Assembly (NCBI RefSeq): GCF_947623445.1
Contig: NC_135244.1
Location: 2,294,001 to 2,358,000, forward strand
DNA length: 64,000 nucleotides
Origin: Clavelina lepadiformis
Taxonomy: Eukaryota; Chordata; Ascidiacea; Aplousobranchia; Clavelinidae
Direction of reading: 5' to 3'
Shown here: piece after piece, positions 41,350 to 52,002 of the stretch
Position numbering within the stretch: position 1 is the first letter of the stretch
Layout: the number at the start of each line of letters is the position of its first letter
The notes under the pieces: generated by a model
Database searches by the model: none
What the model was told of the DNA's origin: nothing
What the model saw: the letters and a program-made list of their open reading frames with translations, nothing else
Translations under genes and position numbers: made by a program

Positions 41350-42418
41350 ATGTTTTTTGGAAAAGGAGCGAAGGTATCGTACTTTCGTTCGAGAGAAAGT
41401 GCGTTTTTACCATACTTTCGAAGTGACAGTAGCTTTGTGTATTGCCATAATATACAGGAGTTGGGAATTCCGATCTACAACTCAATTGAATGGCGAATGT
41501 TCATTGACAGCTCAAAGAGGATCTTAAAGTGCGTCCTTCTCTATAATAGCAATTTATACGGTGCAGTACCAATTGCACATTCAGTTAGTCTTCGTGAAGA
41601 ATACGGAAACATAAAAAGAGTCATTGAATTGTTGCAATATCACAAGCACAATTGGATCATATGTGTTGACCTTAAAATGTTATGTTTTCTTCTTGGTCAG
41701 CAACACGGATACACAAAGAAAGTACCCCTGCTATTTGTGTATGTGGGACAGCAGAGCTCGAGATCAGCACTGGGTGGAGAGGAACTGGCCTCCGAGATCT
41801 GACCTTAAACCTGGTGATCCCAATATTCTACATGAAACACTTGTTGACAGAGAGAAAATTATTTTCCCACATCTGCATATAAAGCTCGGCCTAATGAGGC
41901 AATTCTTTAAAGCATTGACAACTGAAAGCAACTGTTTTAATTACCTCGTTTGGGCTTTTCTTGGCCTGTCAATACAAAAAATTAAAGCTGGTGTATTTGA
42001 TGGTCCACAAATTCGGCAACTCAACAAAGATGGACGTTTCAGTGGTTCAATGTCAGAATTGGAAGAAAATGCGTGGTTATCATATAAAAACCTTGTCAAG
42101 GAATTTCTCGGGAATGCACGGGCAGAGAATTATATCGAAATTGTTCTGAAGCTATTGGAAAGCTACAGAGAACTCGGCTGCAACATGAGCATCAAGATGC
42201 AGTTTTTGCATAGCCATTTTGCTAATTCCCCGGAAAACCTTGCTGCGGTTAGCGATAAGCAAGGAGAAAGATTCCACCAAGATCTGAAGGTGATGGAGGA
42301 AAGATATCAGGGAAGATGGGACTTGCAAATGCTGGCTGACTATTGCTGGAGTTTTAAGCGAGAATGCCCACAGCTTGAACATGCCAGGAAAAGCTACAAG
42401 CGTAAATTTTTGCCCTAA
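41350..42418 (+). pseudogene. Frameshifted copy of an uncharacterised repeat-borne ORF
   Basis: Two overlapping frames (about 41350-41722 and 41720-42418) together resemble an uncharacterised ORF family I recall as multicopy in arthropod and other invertebrate genomes, with no assigned function. Blocks: EWRMFIDSSKRILKCVLLYN, VPIAHSVSLREEYGN, WIICVDLKMLCFLLGQQHGY, then after the break CYLCMWDSRARDQHW, LHIKLGLMRQFFKAL, GVFDGPQIRQL, LGCNMSIKMQFLHSHFAN and DKQGERFHQDLK. The break is a tandem AAAG-AAAG at 41715-41722, where one copy would keep the frame. The end matches the family (RKSYKRKFLP). The 5' part of the family ORF is missing. CxxC followed by conserved W, H and D/E residues suggests a nuclease or transposase-like fold, but that is inference. 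Confidence 0.65.
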
Positions 42419-43666
42419 AACTCGTACTTTATTTGTCATGCAGAAGCAATATCCGTTTTAAGGAACAGAATAGAGCTTTGCAAATGTTTATTTGAAAACC
42501 ATTGAGTTACTTTCAGTTGCTTGTAGTTCTTAAAATTATTTATACAATGAACGCAAATGTCTTAAATGTTGTACTTTTTTGTGGGTTATGAGACAAAGCG
42601 GTGGGTGGCTAGCTCAAAAACTTGACGTGATAGAGAAAAACTGATGTCATTTTTGGAATCAGCGCCCAAAAGTTAGTCAAAAACAATTGTTAGACCGAAG
42701 TCAACAAAAATTGTGTTCCCTTGTGTTATTCACCGTCTATGTGTTTTCGGAAACTTTTCGTTTAATGCGAGCTGAAATATTTTAAAAGTTATCTTGCAAC
42801 AAACAAGAAAAAGTCATAAGTGAAAATTTAATTCTTTGATTCAATTCTTCGATTCAAACGCAAAAACTTGCCAAGGACGACCTCATTTTTGGAAAATTGA
42901 AGTAAATACTTCGAAAGTTATTCTGCAGAAAAACACAAATCAACCAAAAACTTGAAACCAAGCGATGAAATGAATTGTAAAGAAAAACCCATTGCTACAG
43001 CAGGATGTTTAACAATGTTATTTTTGACACCACTATGCAAAGAAAAGGTGAAATTTATAGAATATTTCAAAGCTTGTGAAATTCAATTAATTAATTTAAA
43101 TCTTTGGAGTATTAGAAATTTACTTTTTGCTAAGTATGTCCAGAGCGTTTTAAGGTTTGCCCAAGTTTTACGAGATCGCCACTTTTGAAAATTAACTGTT
43201 AACTTTCTGCTGTAGTTTCAGAAGTAAATATTTTGAGGGACCGGTAGAGAAATTTAAAAAAACCGTCTTGATCCCCAAAAACATCGTTTTTGGTTTTTTT
43301 AGTCTATAAAGGCAAAACAATCATGCCAAAGATTCGACTTTTCCATAAAAACACATAAAAAACTTTGATAAAAAGTTTAACTGTATAATAATTAAACGGC
43401 CGCCATCTATTGCTTTCATAAAACATGCGCACTCGACCTCGACCACTTTGCTTGCTTGTGAGTCAAAGCACAAATAAAACAAGAATATTCAAGCCCGACG
43501 GAATATTCCTCTGTACTTTATTGCCGTTTTTTGCCTTTGAAAGTAGATTTCTGAGTTTTAATGCTCATTTATGGTCGGGATTCTTACGGTTGACTGAAAG
43601 ATCATTCAGTCCACATAGACAACTCATTGCATGTACTTGTTAATTTTAAATGGCAGGGTTGTTGTA
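42419..43666. other. Intergenic, nothing recognised
   Basis: AT-rich sequence between the repeat-borne ORF and a cluster of hAT-like elements. No supported coding sequence or paired repeat ends. Confidence 0.4.
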
Positions 43667-43675
43667 GTTATAAGC

Positions 43676-44133
43676 AGAAGTGGGCAGTCGGTATTTTAAA
43701 AGTACCGTCGGTAACGGTACCGGTACTTGGCAAATAATGTACCGACGGTTCCGGTATTCGATACTTTTTTTAATAAATAGTTCGGCACTTTCTCGGTACC
43801 GGTACTTTTTGTTTAAAAGATGCTGCTGCAAATGCAATGTTTGCCGCTATTATGCCTCCGGTTAAAACATATGTGACGTTAATCGTTTGCAATTTTACTT
43901 GACATCTCTAGATTAAAAAAGATCAACAGATGCTACAATTAGTATTAAGAGTTAATTAACAAGTATTTTTGAAAACATACTTGTTAAAATTTTGAAATTA
44001 TCACCTGAAAAGTACCAGGACCGACTGAATTTTCTTAATAAAAGTAATTCGGTGCTGAAAGTTACAGAGATCTTCTTTTCAAAATTATCGACAGTACAGG
44101 TATCGGAAATTAAATAGTACTGCTCACCTATAA
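43676..44133. mobile_element. hAT-like element inserted at the edge of another hAT-like element
   Basis: A 458-bp insertion flanked by TTATAAGC at 43668-43675 and 44134-44141, an exact 8-bp duplication. The left end reads AGAAGTGGGCAGTC; the right end, reverse-complemented, reads TTATAGGTGAGCAGTAC, a similar but imperfect terminal repeat. The left interior has several nested palindromes built from GGTACCGGTAC-type motifs. No ORF. Confidence 0.7.
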
Positions 44134-44140
44134 TTATAAG

Positions 44141-44435
44141 CAGGGTTGCCATCGAATACCATGCACTTAAACAGTGCACAACAGGAGAAAGCAACCAATG
44201 TTCCTAAAAAAAAACATGACACTATCTGCATGTTCTTAATTTTGGTATTTCTTTGGTAAAAAATGGTATACTAAAGGTGTCAAATACCCAAAAAAACGAA
44301 CCTCTGCCCTAAAAATAAGGACGCAAGTGAAAATAAAGACATTTCTTATAAAAAAAAAGGACAAACATATTTTCTAAGACACGGACCTTTAAAATAAGGA
44401 CAAATCTTAGAAATAAGGACGGTATGGCAACCCTG
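44141..44435 (-). mobile_element. hAT-like MITE, copy 1
   Basis: A 295-bp element with termini CAGGGTTGCCA and TGGCAACCCTG. The right target copy GTTATAAG (44436-44443) matches exactly the sequence at 43667-43674, left of the nested element. The immediate left neighbour ATTATAAG differs by one base because the later element supplied it. The body shares long blocks, in opposite orientation, with copy 2 at 44861-45203. Confidence 0.88.
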
Positions 44436-44860
44436 GTTATAAGCTATATACACCTTATAATGACAGAAGCTGTCATGCACTTTTTTGTAGGACTTTTCTT
44501 TCAGTAACGAAAATCCTTTCCAGTTTTATAGAGCGACCGTGGTCTTGAGGAAAACTTAAAAGTTGAAGCGAAGTTATAAATGTTAAAAATCTTTGAAAGA
44601 TTTCAAACAGTCAACGTTTGTTTGTCGTTTCGTTGCTTGGTTAAAATTGGACCCGACAAAAACTGGACGGAATAAATATTTATTTTGTGAAGACTTCGGG
44701 CTACACTCTTGTTGGACATGTTTGCTTTCTGAGAAATATTTATGGCCTTTTACATAGTGTTGTCAATTTGTTTTGCTCGCTGTGTTTATCAAATGCTATT
44801 CTGTCCCAAGTCTGTGGTAGTGTGAAGTACTCACTTAGTTTAAGGTTTAAGGGTTATAGG

Positions 44861-45203
44861 CAGGGTTGCCATACCGTCCTTATTTCTAAGATTTGTCCTT
44901 ATTTTAAAGGTTCTTGTCTTAGAAAATATGTTTGTCCTTTTTTCTAAGAAATGTCCTTATTTTCACTTTCGTCCTTATTTTTAGGGCGGAAGTGGGCACT
45001 TTTGTTCTTATTTTGGGCATTTTGTCACCTTACGATACCATTTTGTACCAAAGAGATACCAAAATTATGAACATGCAGATAGTGTCTTGTTTTTTTTTTT
45101 AGGAACATTGGTTGCTTTCTCTTGTTGTACACTGTTTAAGGTGGTATTCCTCGTTCATTTTCTAGTCGTCCTTATTTTTGAGTTGAGACTGATGGCAACC
45201 CTG
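44861..45203 (+). mobile_element. hAT-like MITE, copy 2
   Basis: A 343-bp element with termini CAGGGTTGCCA and TGGCAACCCTG, flanked by exact 8-bp copies of GTTATAGG (44853-44860 and 45204-45211). It is the same family as copy 1 but inverted. Internally it repeats TTGTCCTTATTTT-like motifs, so it has no coding capacity. Confidence 0.9.
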
Positions 45204-45211
45204 GTTATAGG

Positions 45212-48200
45212 GTTCAAATCTAATTAGACTTCATTAAATCAGAAAGAAGATTTAAGTAAAATAGATTAAGGTTTTGTTTTTTTATAATATTCGTAACACC
45301 TAGAGAATATAATATTTGTCATATGTTATAAGGTTTAGGCACGCTAATAAGTTTTGGTTTACACAAAAAAAAAACAAGAAGGAAGTTTCAATTAAACGAT
45401 GTTTTTCATCGTTAGATAATGACAACTTTTAACTCCTTTGTCTCATCTAGGGCGTGTGTCTGCTTAATTACGTGAGTGACGTCTGGAGAAATGTGGTTTC
45501 GCCTTTCGGGCTAATCTCGCAACAACCAGTAAAAAGTTTTCAGTATTTAAATCAAGTACAATCACTGCATTTACTGTTACACCCAGCATATTCTTTCATA
45601 CGTTAATCAGTTAACTGTGTTATTTTTGTTACTCTTGCTAAGTTGTTAAGGTCAATTAGTAATTAACTAATTACCATGTAGCTGCACAATCGTTGCACGT
45701 TGAATACGGCGTTTCAAAATTGTACACCATAAACTGTTGCTGTTGTATGTATACATATGAGAAAAAAAATTCGATTCGAAGCTTTTTAAAGAAAATTTTG
45801 AGGCGTAAAACTACTTGCAGTCCATTATCCATGTCCATTTAAGAGCCTATTGCGCGGGATGAATAATACGGGAATTTTAGATCTTGTGCTTAAAAAGGTT
45901 TGTATCCTCTACTCAACGCTATTCTAAATGTACGCCACTGACCACTATATAAGCGTTTGGCGACTTGACGTGTCCTTCCTTTTGAGTGATAAAAATATGG
46001 TACCCCATAGTTATGTTGGTTACATTTTGGTGCAGTAGAATGACCTACGCTGAATCAGTGGTCGATGAAAAAGCGACGTACTTTTTGATGGTTTCCCAGT
46101 TTGTTTGAACAATACTGTGGGTTGTTTGAAATTGTAAATATGTGCTGTTTGTCTAGTTCAGTTACCGTATTATGTCTTTGCGCAAATACGTAGTTAAATA
46201 TTAATCCAAGAAGTAACGTCCTTAGTGCGGTTTTACAAACTATACGCAACGTGATGTGCTGTAGTGACAGTCAATGAACACTTAGCGTTTGATGATAATT
46301 GAGAAATAACAAGTCAGGTTTTCGAGTGTTCTGTGGCAGGGTGAGGTGTAAACGCTGTTCTTATAATCTTGTAAACAAAAGTGAGTGTTTTCGAAATCAT
46401 CTAAGTTACAGAGCTAACACAGTTATCCGTTTTACAGCACTACCAAGTAAAAGTAACGCCAGAATGGTTTTATACACTTATCTATTTGTGTAATAGTTTT
46501 ACGAGCTCAAAAATTAATCCTATATCTACAGTGTATGATTTGCATAATATGGAGTGTCATTAAGTAACCTACACATCAGCCAGTAAGTTTCAGTCGCATA
46601 AGGAACTGGGAAGTTGCGCCTCTTGAAACAACAAATTACAGGGTTGTCACTTAAAATTCATCATCAATTCAGTCAGCTATCGACAGTTAACATTGGTGTT
46701 CGATTTTTGGTAACTTCATTTTGGCTTATGGCCAATATAATTAACATATTAGTCTTAATTAAATTTAATAAAAAAGTTGTTTAAACTATGTGGTTTTGGC
46801 CAAGATAGTTATTCCGTAACTGATTGCTAAGTTTTCGCATTTAATTCGATAAAGTCTTTTACTCACCATTCAGTATACGAGAGGGAAATTTTTCTTCCAA
46901 ATTGTCGAAAAAAGGCTCCGCCAAACTTCCCGGCCTATATGTTCAAAATCACTCAAGCAAAAATTTATATAAAAAAAGCAAAACTTTATATTGTATCCGA
47001 GTGTTTCCCGGTTCGTTTTTTACTTTGCAAATTTATTTATTCGGGCTTTGATTTTCATTCCTGTTTATTTTGCATGATGTAGTCATTCGTTCATGTGTTT
47101 TATGAACGAAACTTGTATTAGTTTTCATGCAAAGTCCGATATTTGACGTTCATTCAAATTGTTTCTTCTCACAGTGATAGCAAAGAATTTCTTTCATCGT
47201 GGTTTTTATGTTGGGACTTTGGATGATGCTATATAAGCTACAAGCTACTTACAAATACTAGTGGAGCTTTTCAAAAACTATGACAGTCACCAGAAAAAAC
47301 CTCTTTGGCATATTTAGCATGTGTTGCTGTGTTCTGCTCATCATAACCTTTTGGAAATCGAAGAAATTTATGTACGGGCATGAGTTTTTTTCTTCTTTAT
47401 TCCTTGGTCGGTTGCTAAGAAAGCCAATATAGAGAAACGTTGGCAAAATGATATCTCAAGCTCCTTGTAATATTTTGAGAAAAAAATATTTTCTCGGCTG
47501 CAAAAAATGAAAGCCAATAAAACGCCAAACAACTCTCCTCAGGTTTTCCAAAAACGCTTAAACTTGGTTGACGTTTCATAAAAATACCAACTTCTCATCA
47601 TATCCCTGAGTTAATTATCGGGTGATTGTTTCAGTATTACTACAAACTCGCAGGCTTTAGCAGAGTCACGAGTTATACCAAGTTATATTAAACTACTGAA
47701 TTATACTAAACAATGCAACTAATCATACATCTTTTCAAACACCATAATCTCTCTGAACACTTACCTGGAAAACATGTAGGATGTTGTTTTTAACTAATAA
47801 GGTTACCGTAATTATAACAAGTAACGATAACAAGTTTTAAGTTAGCACAATCGTTCAAGAGAAAACATTGAAAAACAGTTGAAAATCATTGCATGTATAA
47901 TTCACAAAGTGAAAAGTGTTATGACAACCGATCACAAACAAGTTTTGTTGCAAATTCGTAAAAATTTATCATTGTAATAAACTCTGACTTTCCTGTTAGA
48001 CCAAGTTTTGGGCAGATGGAATCGCCAAGCCAAACTTTGCGGTTCATGATGCACCAAGCTCCAAGTATTTCTACAAATGAATCAGGCGACAAGGATAACA
48101 GGTACCCAAGTTACCCAAGTTACCCAAGTTACCCAAGTTACCCAAGTTACCCAAGTTACCCAATGCTCCTTGGGCAACTGCAATGAACTACTCTTGATTC

Positions 48201-48951
48201 GTAATAAATTTTCACTAAATTTTGACTTGTTTTGCTATTTTCTAAAGTTAAAATTATCAAAGGTATAATTTGAGATTACTGCTTTTACATATAGCGACCG
48301 TATTTTAGTAAACCAGCCTTGGAAGGTTTTATGCCTTGCTGCTAATAAAATTATGTAACATTATTATAAGTAAAATCTGAAAATTGCTTCTTGCAGCGTC
48401 ACCACTGTAAAGAAAAAACTCAAACTTACAACGACCAGCAACGAGACCTGCAAAAGCAAAACGAACATTGTTTTCATTAAAACTCATAAAACTGCCAGCA
48501 CTGCCATTCAGGTTGGTCATATTTTCAATTAGCTGTTTCAAATTGCTCAAAGAGGTTTATTCAAAAAGGTAATTGTTATTTTTGTAGAACGTTTTGTTGA
48601 GGTATGGACTTCATAATAACTTGAAAATTGCATTTCCAAGGAATATCCACGACTTCAACTACCCTAGTTTCTTTTCAACCTCATCTGTAGCTAAACTGGG
48701 TAAGTCTGACACTCACTTGTATATTGTCGCTTTAAAGAGTCGGTGACTCACAATCTAAGCTGATGTAATCTAATCTCACCGGCCTAATCTCACTCATTTT
48801 AACATAGGAGCCTATAACTCTTGTATGTTAAGTTTATAAAAAGTTTAGACTTTACTGACGCACTGTCACTGGCGTATGCTATCCTGTACAAAAAGGCAAG
48901 CCGTTTAAAATGATGATATGAATCTATCACATGATGTGAATTTACACTTAG
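45212..48951. other. Intergenic or upstream-intron sequence
   Basis: No supported exon. If the sulfotransferase exon at 48952 has upstream partners, they should lie in or left of this stretch; I looked for a PAPS-binding K-T-x-K-T-G-S-S motif and did not find it. A 9-bp tandem repeat is at 48103-48164. Confidence 0.4.
48103..48164 (+). repeat. 9-bp tandem repeat (TACCCAAGT)n
   Basis: Six perfect units of TACCCAAGT followed by a partial seventh. A 63-codon open frame runs through it and would read as repeated VTQ, but I see no reason to think it is translated. Confidence 0.95.
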
Positions 48952-49802
48952 GGTCCGGTCCGTATAACATTGTCTGCCATCATATGAGGATGCGGTACGA
49001 TGCTGTGAAAAATCTCATGCCGAAAGATACGCCGTTTGTGACGATTGTACGTGAACCTGGAGAGCTATTTGAATCTACATTTGACTACTTCTGGCCAATC
49101 GTTCCATCTTTTCAACGGGTTCCTCATCACGGCAATACTTCGATGGAAGACTGGCTTGATAAGGCAGGCGAGCACATACGTGCTGCTGGCCATTCAGTAT
49201 ACGCGCATTTCGCCAAAAACCCGACGTTTTTTGATTTAGGATACAACAACTTGATAGATGATGACCAATATATCGAGAAAACCATCGATGTATTATCAAA
49301 AATATTCGATTTGGTTATGGTGTCAGATTACCTCGACGAATCGATGGTCTTGTTTGCCGACTTGTTGTGTTGGGACTTAGAACATGTTGCTTGCTTGAGT
49401 TTGAACGCCCGGAGTCATGACAACGAGGGTGATGATGTAACGAGAAAGGCTAGAATTCGAGAGAAGGCGCGTAGATGGAACAAGGCCGATGCTTTGTTAT
49501 TTGATCATTTCAACGAAACCTTGTGGCGAAAGGTGGAAGAGTTTGGGATGAACAAAATGGCGGCATCTGTAAGAAAATTGACTCAAATCCGAAGTAATCT
49601 GGCAGAAATATGCATAGATGGGGGAACGGCGGTAGATTCAGCGAAAATAAACGACTCTACTTTTAAGAAAACAATTTTTAAACCAAAGGGTGTCTCAGTG
49701 GCAAGTTATAATTTAAAACCCGGTGCTGAAAAAATTGCCACCTGCAGAGAATTAATAGCGTCTGAAAACACATTCAGCAAACAAGTATTTGATGCACAGT
49801 AG
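48952..49802 (+). CDS. Galactose-3-O-sulfotransferase family, main 3' exon (5' part not found)
   Basis: Golgi enzyme family that moves sulfate from PAPS to the 3-OH of galactose in glycolipids or glycoproteins (GAL3ST1-4). The frame is open from an ATG at 48918, but TTACACTTAG at 48942-48951 is a good acceptor and puts the exon start at 48952, right where family similarity begins. Blocks: PYNIVCHHMRMRYDAVKNLM, DTPFVTIVREPGELFESTFD (the 3'-phosphate-binding region with R-x-P), LSLNARSHD and REKARRWNKADALLFDHFN. The N-terminal membrane anchor and the 5'-phosphosulfate-binding motif are missing, so either an upstream exon lies out of my sight or this is a 5'-truncated copy. AATAAA at 49936-49941. 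Orthology within GAL3ST1-4 is open. Confidence 0.82.
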
Positions 49803-52002
49803 CGTCGTCTTCTGTCCATAGACACATTAGAAAAAGGCCAACATCAAAACATAGTTTATTGCTCGTTATTTGTTGAAGAATTTACTTAATGAACTCACTT
49901 CGATCGCAGACAATTTTTTTGTTTGGCAAAAGGGTAATAAACGGACGCAAAGAAGATGCCAAAATATGACCGGAATTTTAAAGAAACCAGAAGTGTAAAC
50001 ATATAGTCTAAATTATGAATCTTGGACCAAAAAAACAGAGTAAAAATTTGTTAGTTTGTAAATATTAATTTTTTAACTATCAGCTTTTGTTTTGATAAAT
50101 CGAGCCCGGCTTACTAACGGTATTGCTACAGCCTGACTCATGAATCAAAGGTTCTTAGAAATAGATTATATTACGTAAACTGCATAAGTGATTATACTAA
50201 GTTGTTTGAAGTGAGCACCACGCACGTGCATTTGTAACAACTGGGTTATTGCCTGTTAGTCTGATGTATGCTTTGTTCAAATATCATTTAAGCGCGCTCA
50301 AAAGCCTCCAACTTCATTGCAAGTATTCAGGAAAAAACAAAACAAAAAATAAATTACAAATAGACCTGTATATATAAGTAAAATATCCAGATTAAACATT
50401 GCTCGCATGATACAGCAACGGAGCCGTCAAGTTGAGTGGAGCTTTTATGAATATTGTGTTAACGCTAGGTGTCACTTGTGAGTAAGACTAATCGAAATGG
50501 CTGCAAATTAGTATGTGACGTTGTTAACACTGTTAGTTAACAGTCTGATCATATGATCAATACCAAAGAAACAAAAACTAAAAGATAAAAGTGTAATGAA
50601 TAAAGTTAAGTTAATAATTCGTACATGCTGATATAAAAAAGTTAATGTTTGTTTCCAACAACTTTAGCACTAATGGGTTTGACTGTTGAACAAAACAAAA
50701 ATGTTACTGCTTTATACCTCTACAGTTCTATACTGTTCTTTCTCTAGGTGCTGTGCGAAAGTACCTCGTCCGCATACGAGTAACAATAGACAAATAACTT
50801 TAGGAAACAGAAATCAATAGCCGACAATGGCTCGTAAAATACTTATTGGTGACCAAGTACCACTGGTTAAACTTACTGAACTAACATAGAAAAATGGAAA
50901 ACTGACTCTGGTTCATCATCCACAGGAATGACATCTATATTTATTTATGACGCAACAAATGTTTGCTTAACTTACAGTACTTTGCGCACGCTCCAATTAC
51001 CAATTGTGCGAGATACAAAGTTGTTGTGTGCAGCCGAATGCTTGCTACATGCGCACGCTTTAAACATGCTCTTATCATGGTCTATGTTGGTTGTCTTGTC
51101 AAGAAATATTCAACATGCTGCTTTTCACTTATAAGCATATAAAGATACACGTACATTGGTTTAAAGAAGTAAAAGTTTTTTATTAACATGAAGATGACGG
51201 TAGTAAATCTACAACAATTTTCTCCTTGCCTGTCGATTTAGTTTGATTGAGGTGTTGAAGGATTTACAAATCACCCAAATCATTATTGTAACACCTTTAA
51301 AAACAATGTAACATATCAACTAGACAGTCAATATGAAATATGATTAAAACAACGGCAATTGCAATAAAACACAAATGTTTAGAAATAATTACAAATTATT
51401 TTAAACGGTTATTACGACTTTAGACGAGAAACAACAAATAAAACACGGTAAAGTACGGTGCTTTGCAAAAGTTGCATATTTAAAAAACACTGGGGAAATT
51501 TAAGACCAAAATTAACCTCAAGTCATGCACAATGCCCCTTGAAGCAACATAGTTGCAATTTTTTGTCATTATAAATAAGGTTGACGTCATATGAATCCAT
51601 TGTTTTGCGGAACAGAAAAAACGGAAGTAATAGGCATGTGAAGAGGACGAACGACCGACATGACGTAACTGTAATCATTATGGGAAATAACCGTTTCGTT
51701 TTATCAGACAGCGTACTTGGTCTGTTAATCACTAACATGAAACCCTCTTATTCTACAGATAAATAAGAAATTGCAGTAAATTTCGCGAAAGAGCTTAAAA
51801 ACTTTGTCTAAATCTCGTAACACTGACTATATAACACGTATAAAAATATAATTATAAGAACGAAAAATTAACGAAAATCCCTTCAAACTTTCTAATATCT
51901 TCAATTCATCTCACACACAAGATGCTAATCAGTAATCACCCATCGATGCCTTTCGCGGTTGGTGTTTTCTCGTGAAGTGAATATAACCAGAGAAGAACTC
52001 TC
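49803..52002. other. Intergenic between sulfotransferase and first DRAM-like gene
   Basis: Two convergent 3' ends. AATAAA at 49936-49941 belongs to the left gene. No other gene or element end recognised. Confidence 0.45.

Noticed and set aside
48077..48268. Open frame through the 9-bp repeat as a coding repeat protein
   Set aside because: The frame is only 63 codons, ends in AT-rich sequence and has no exon support.
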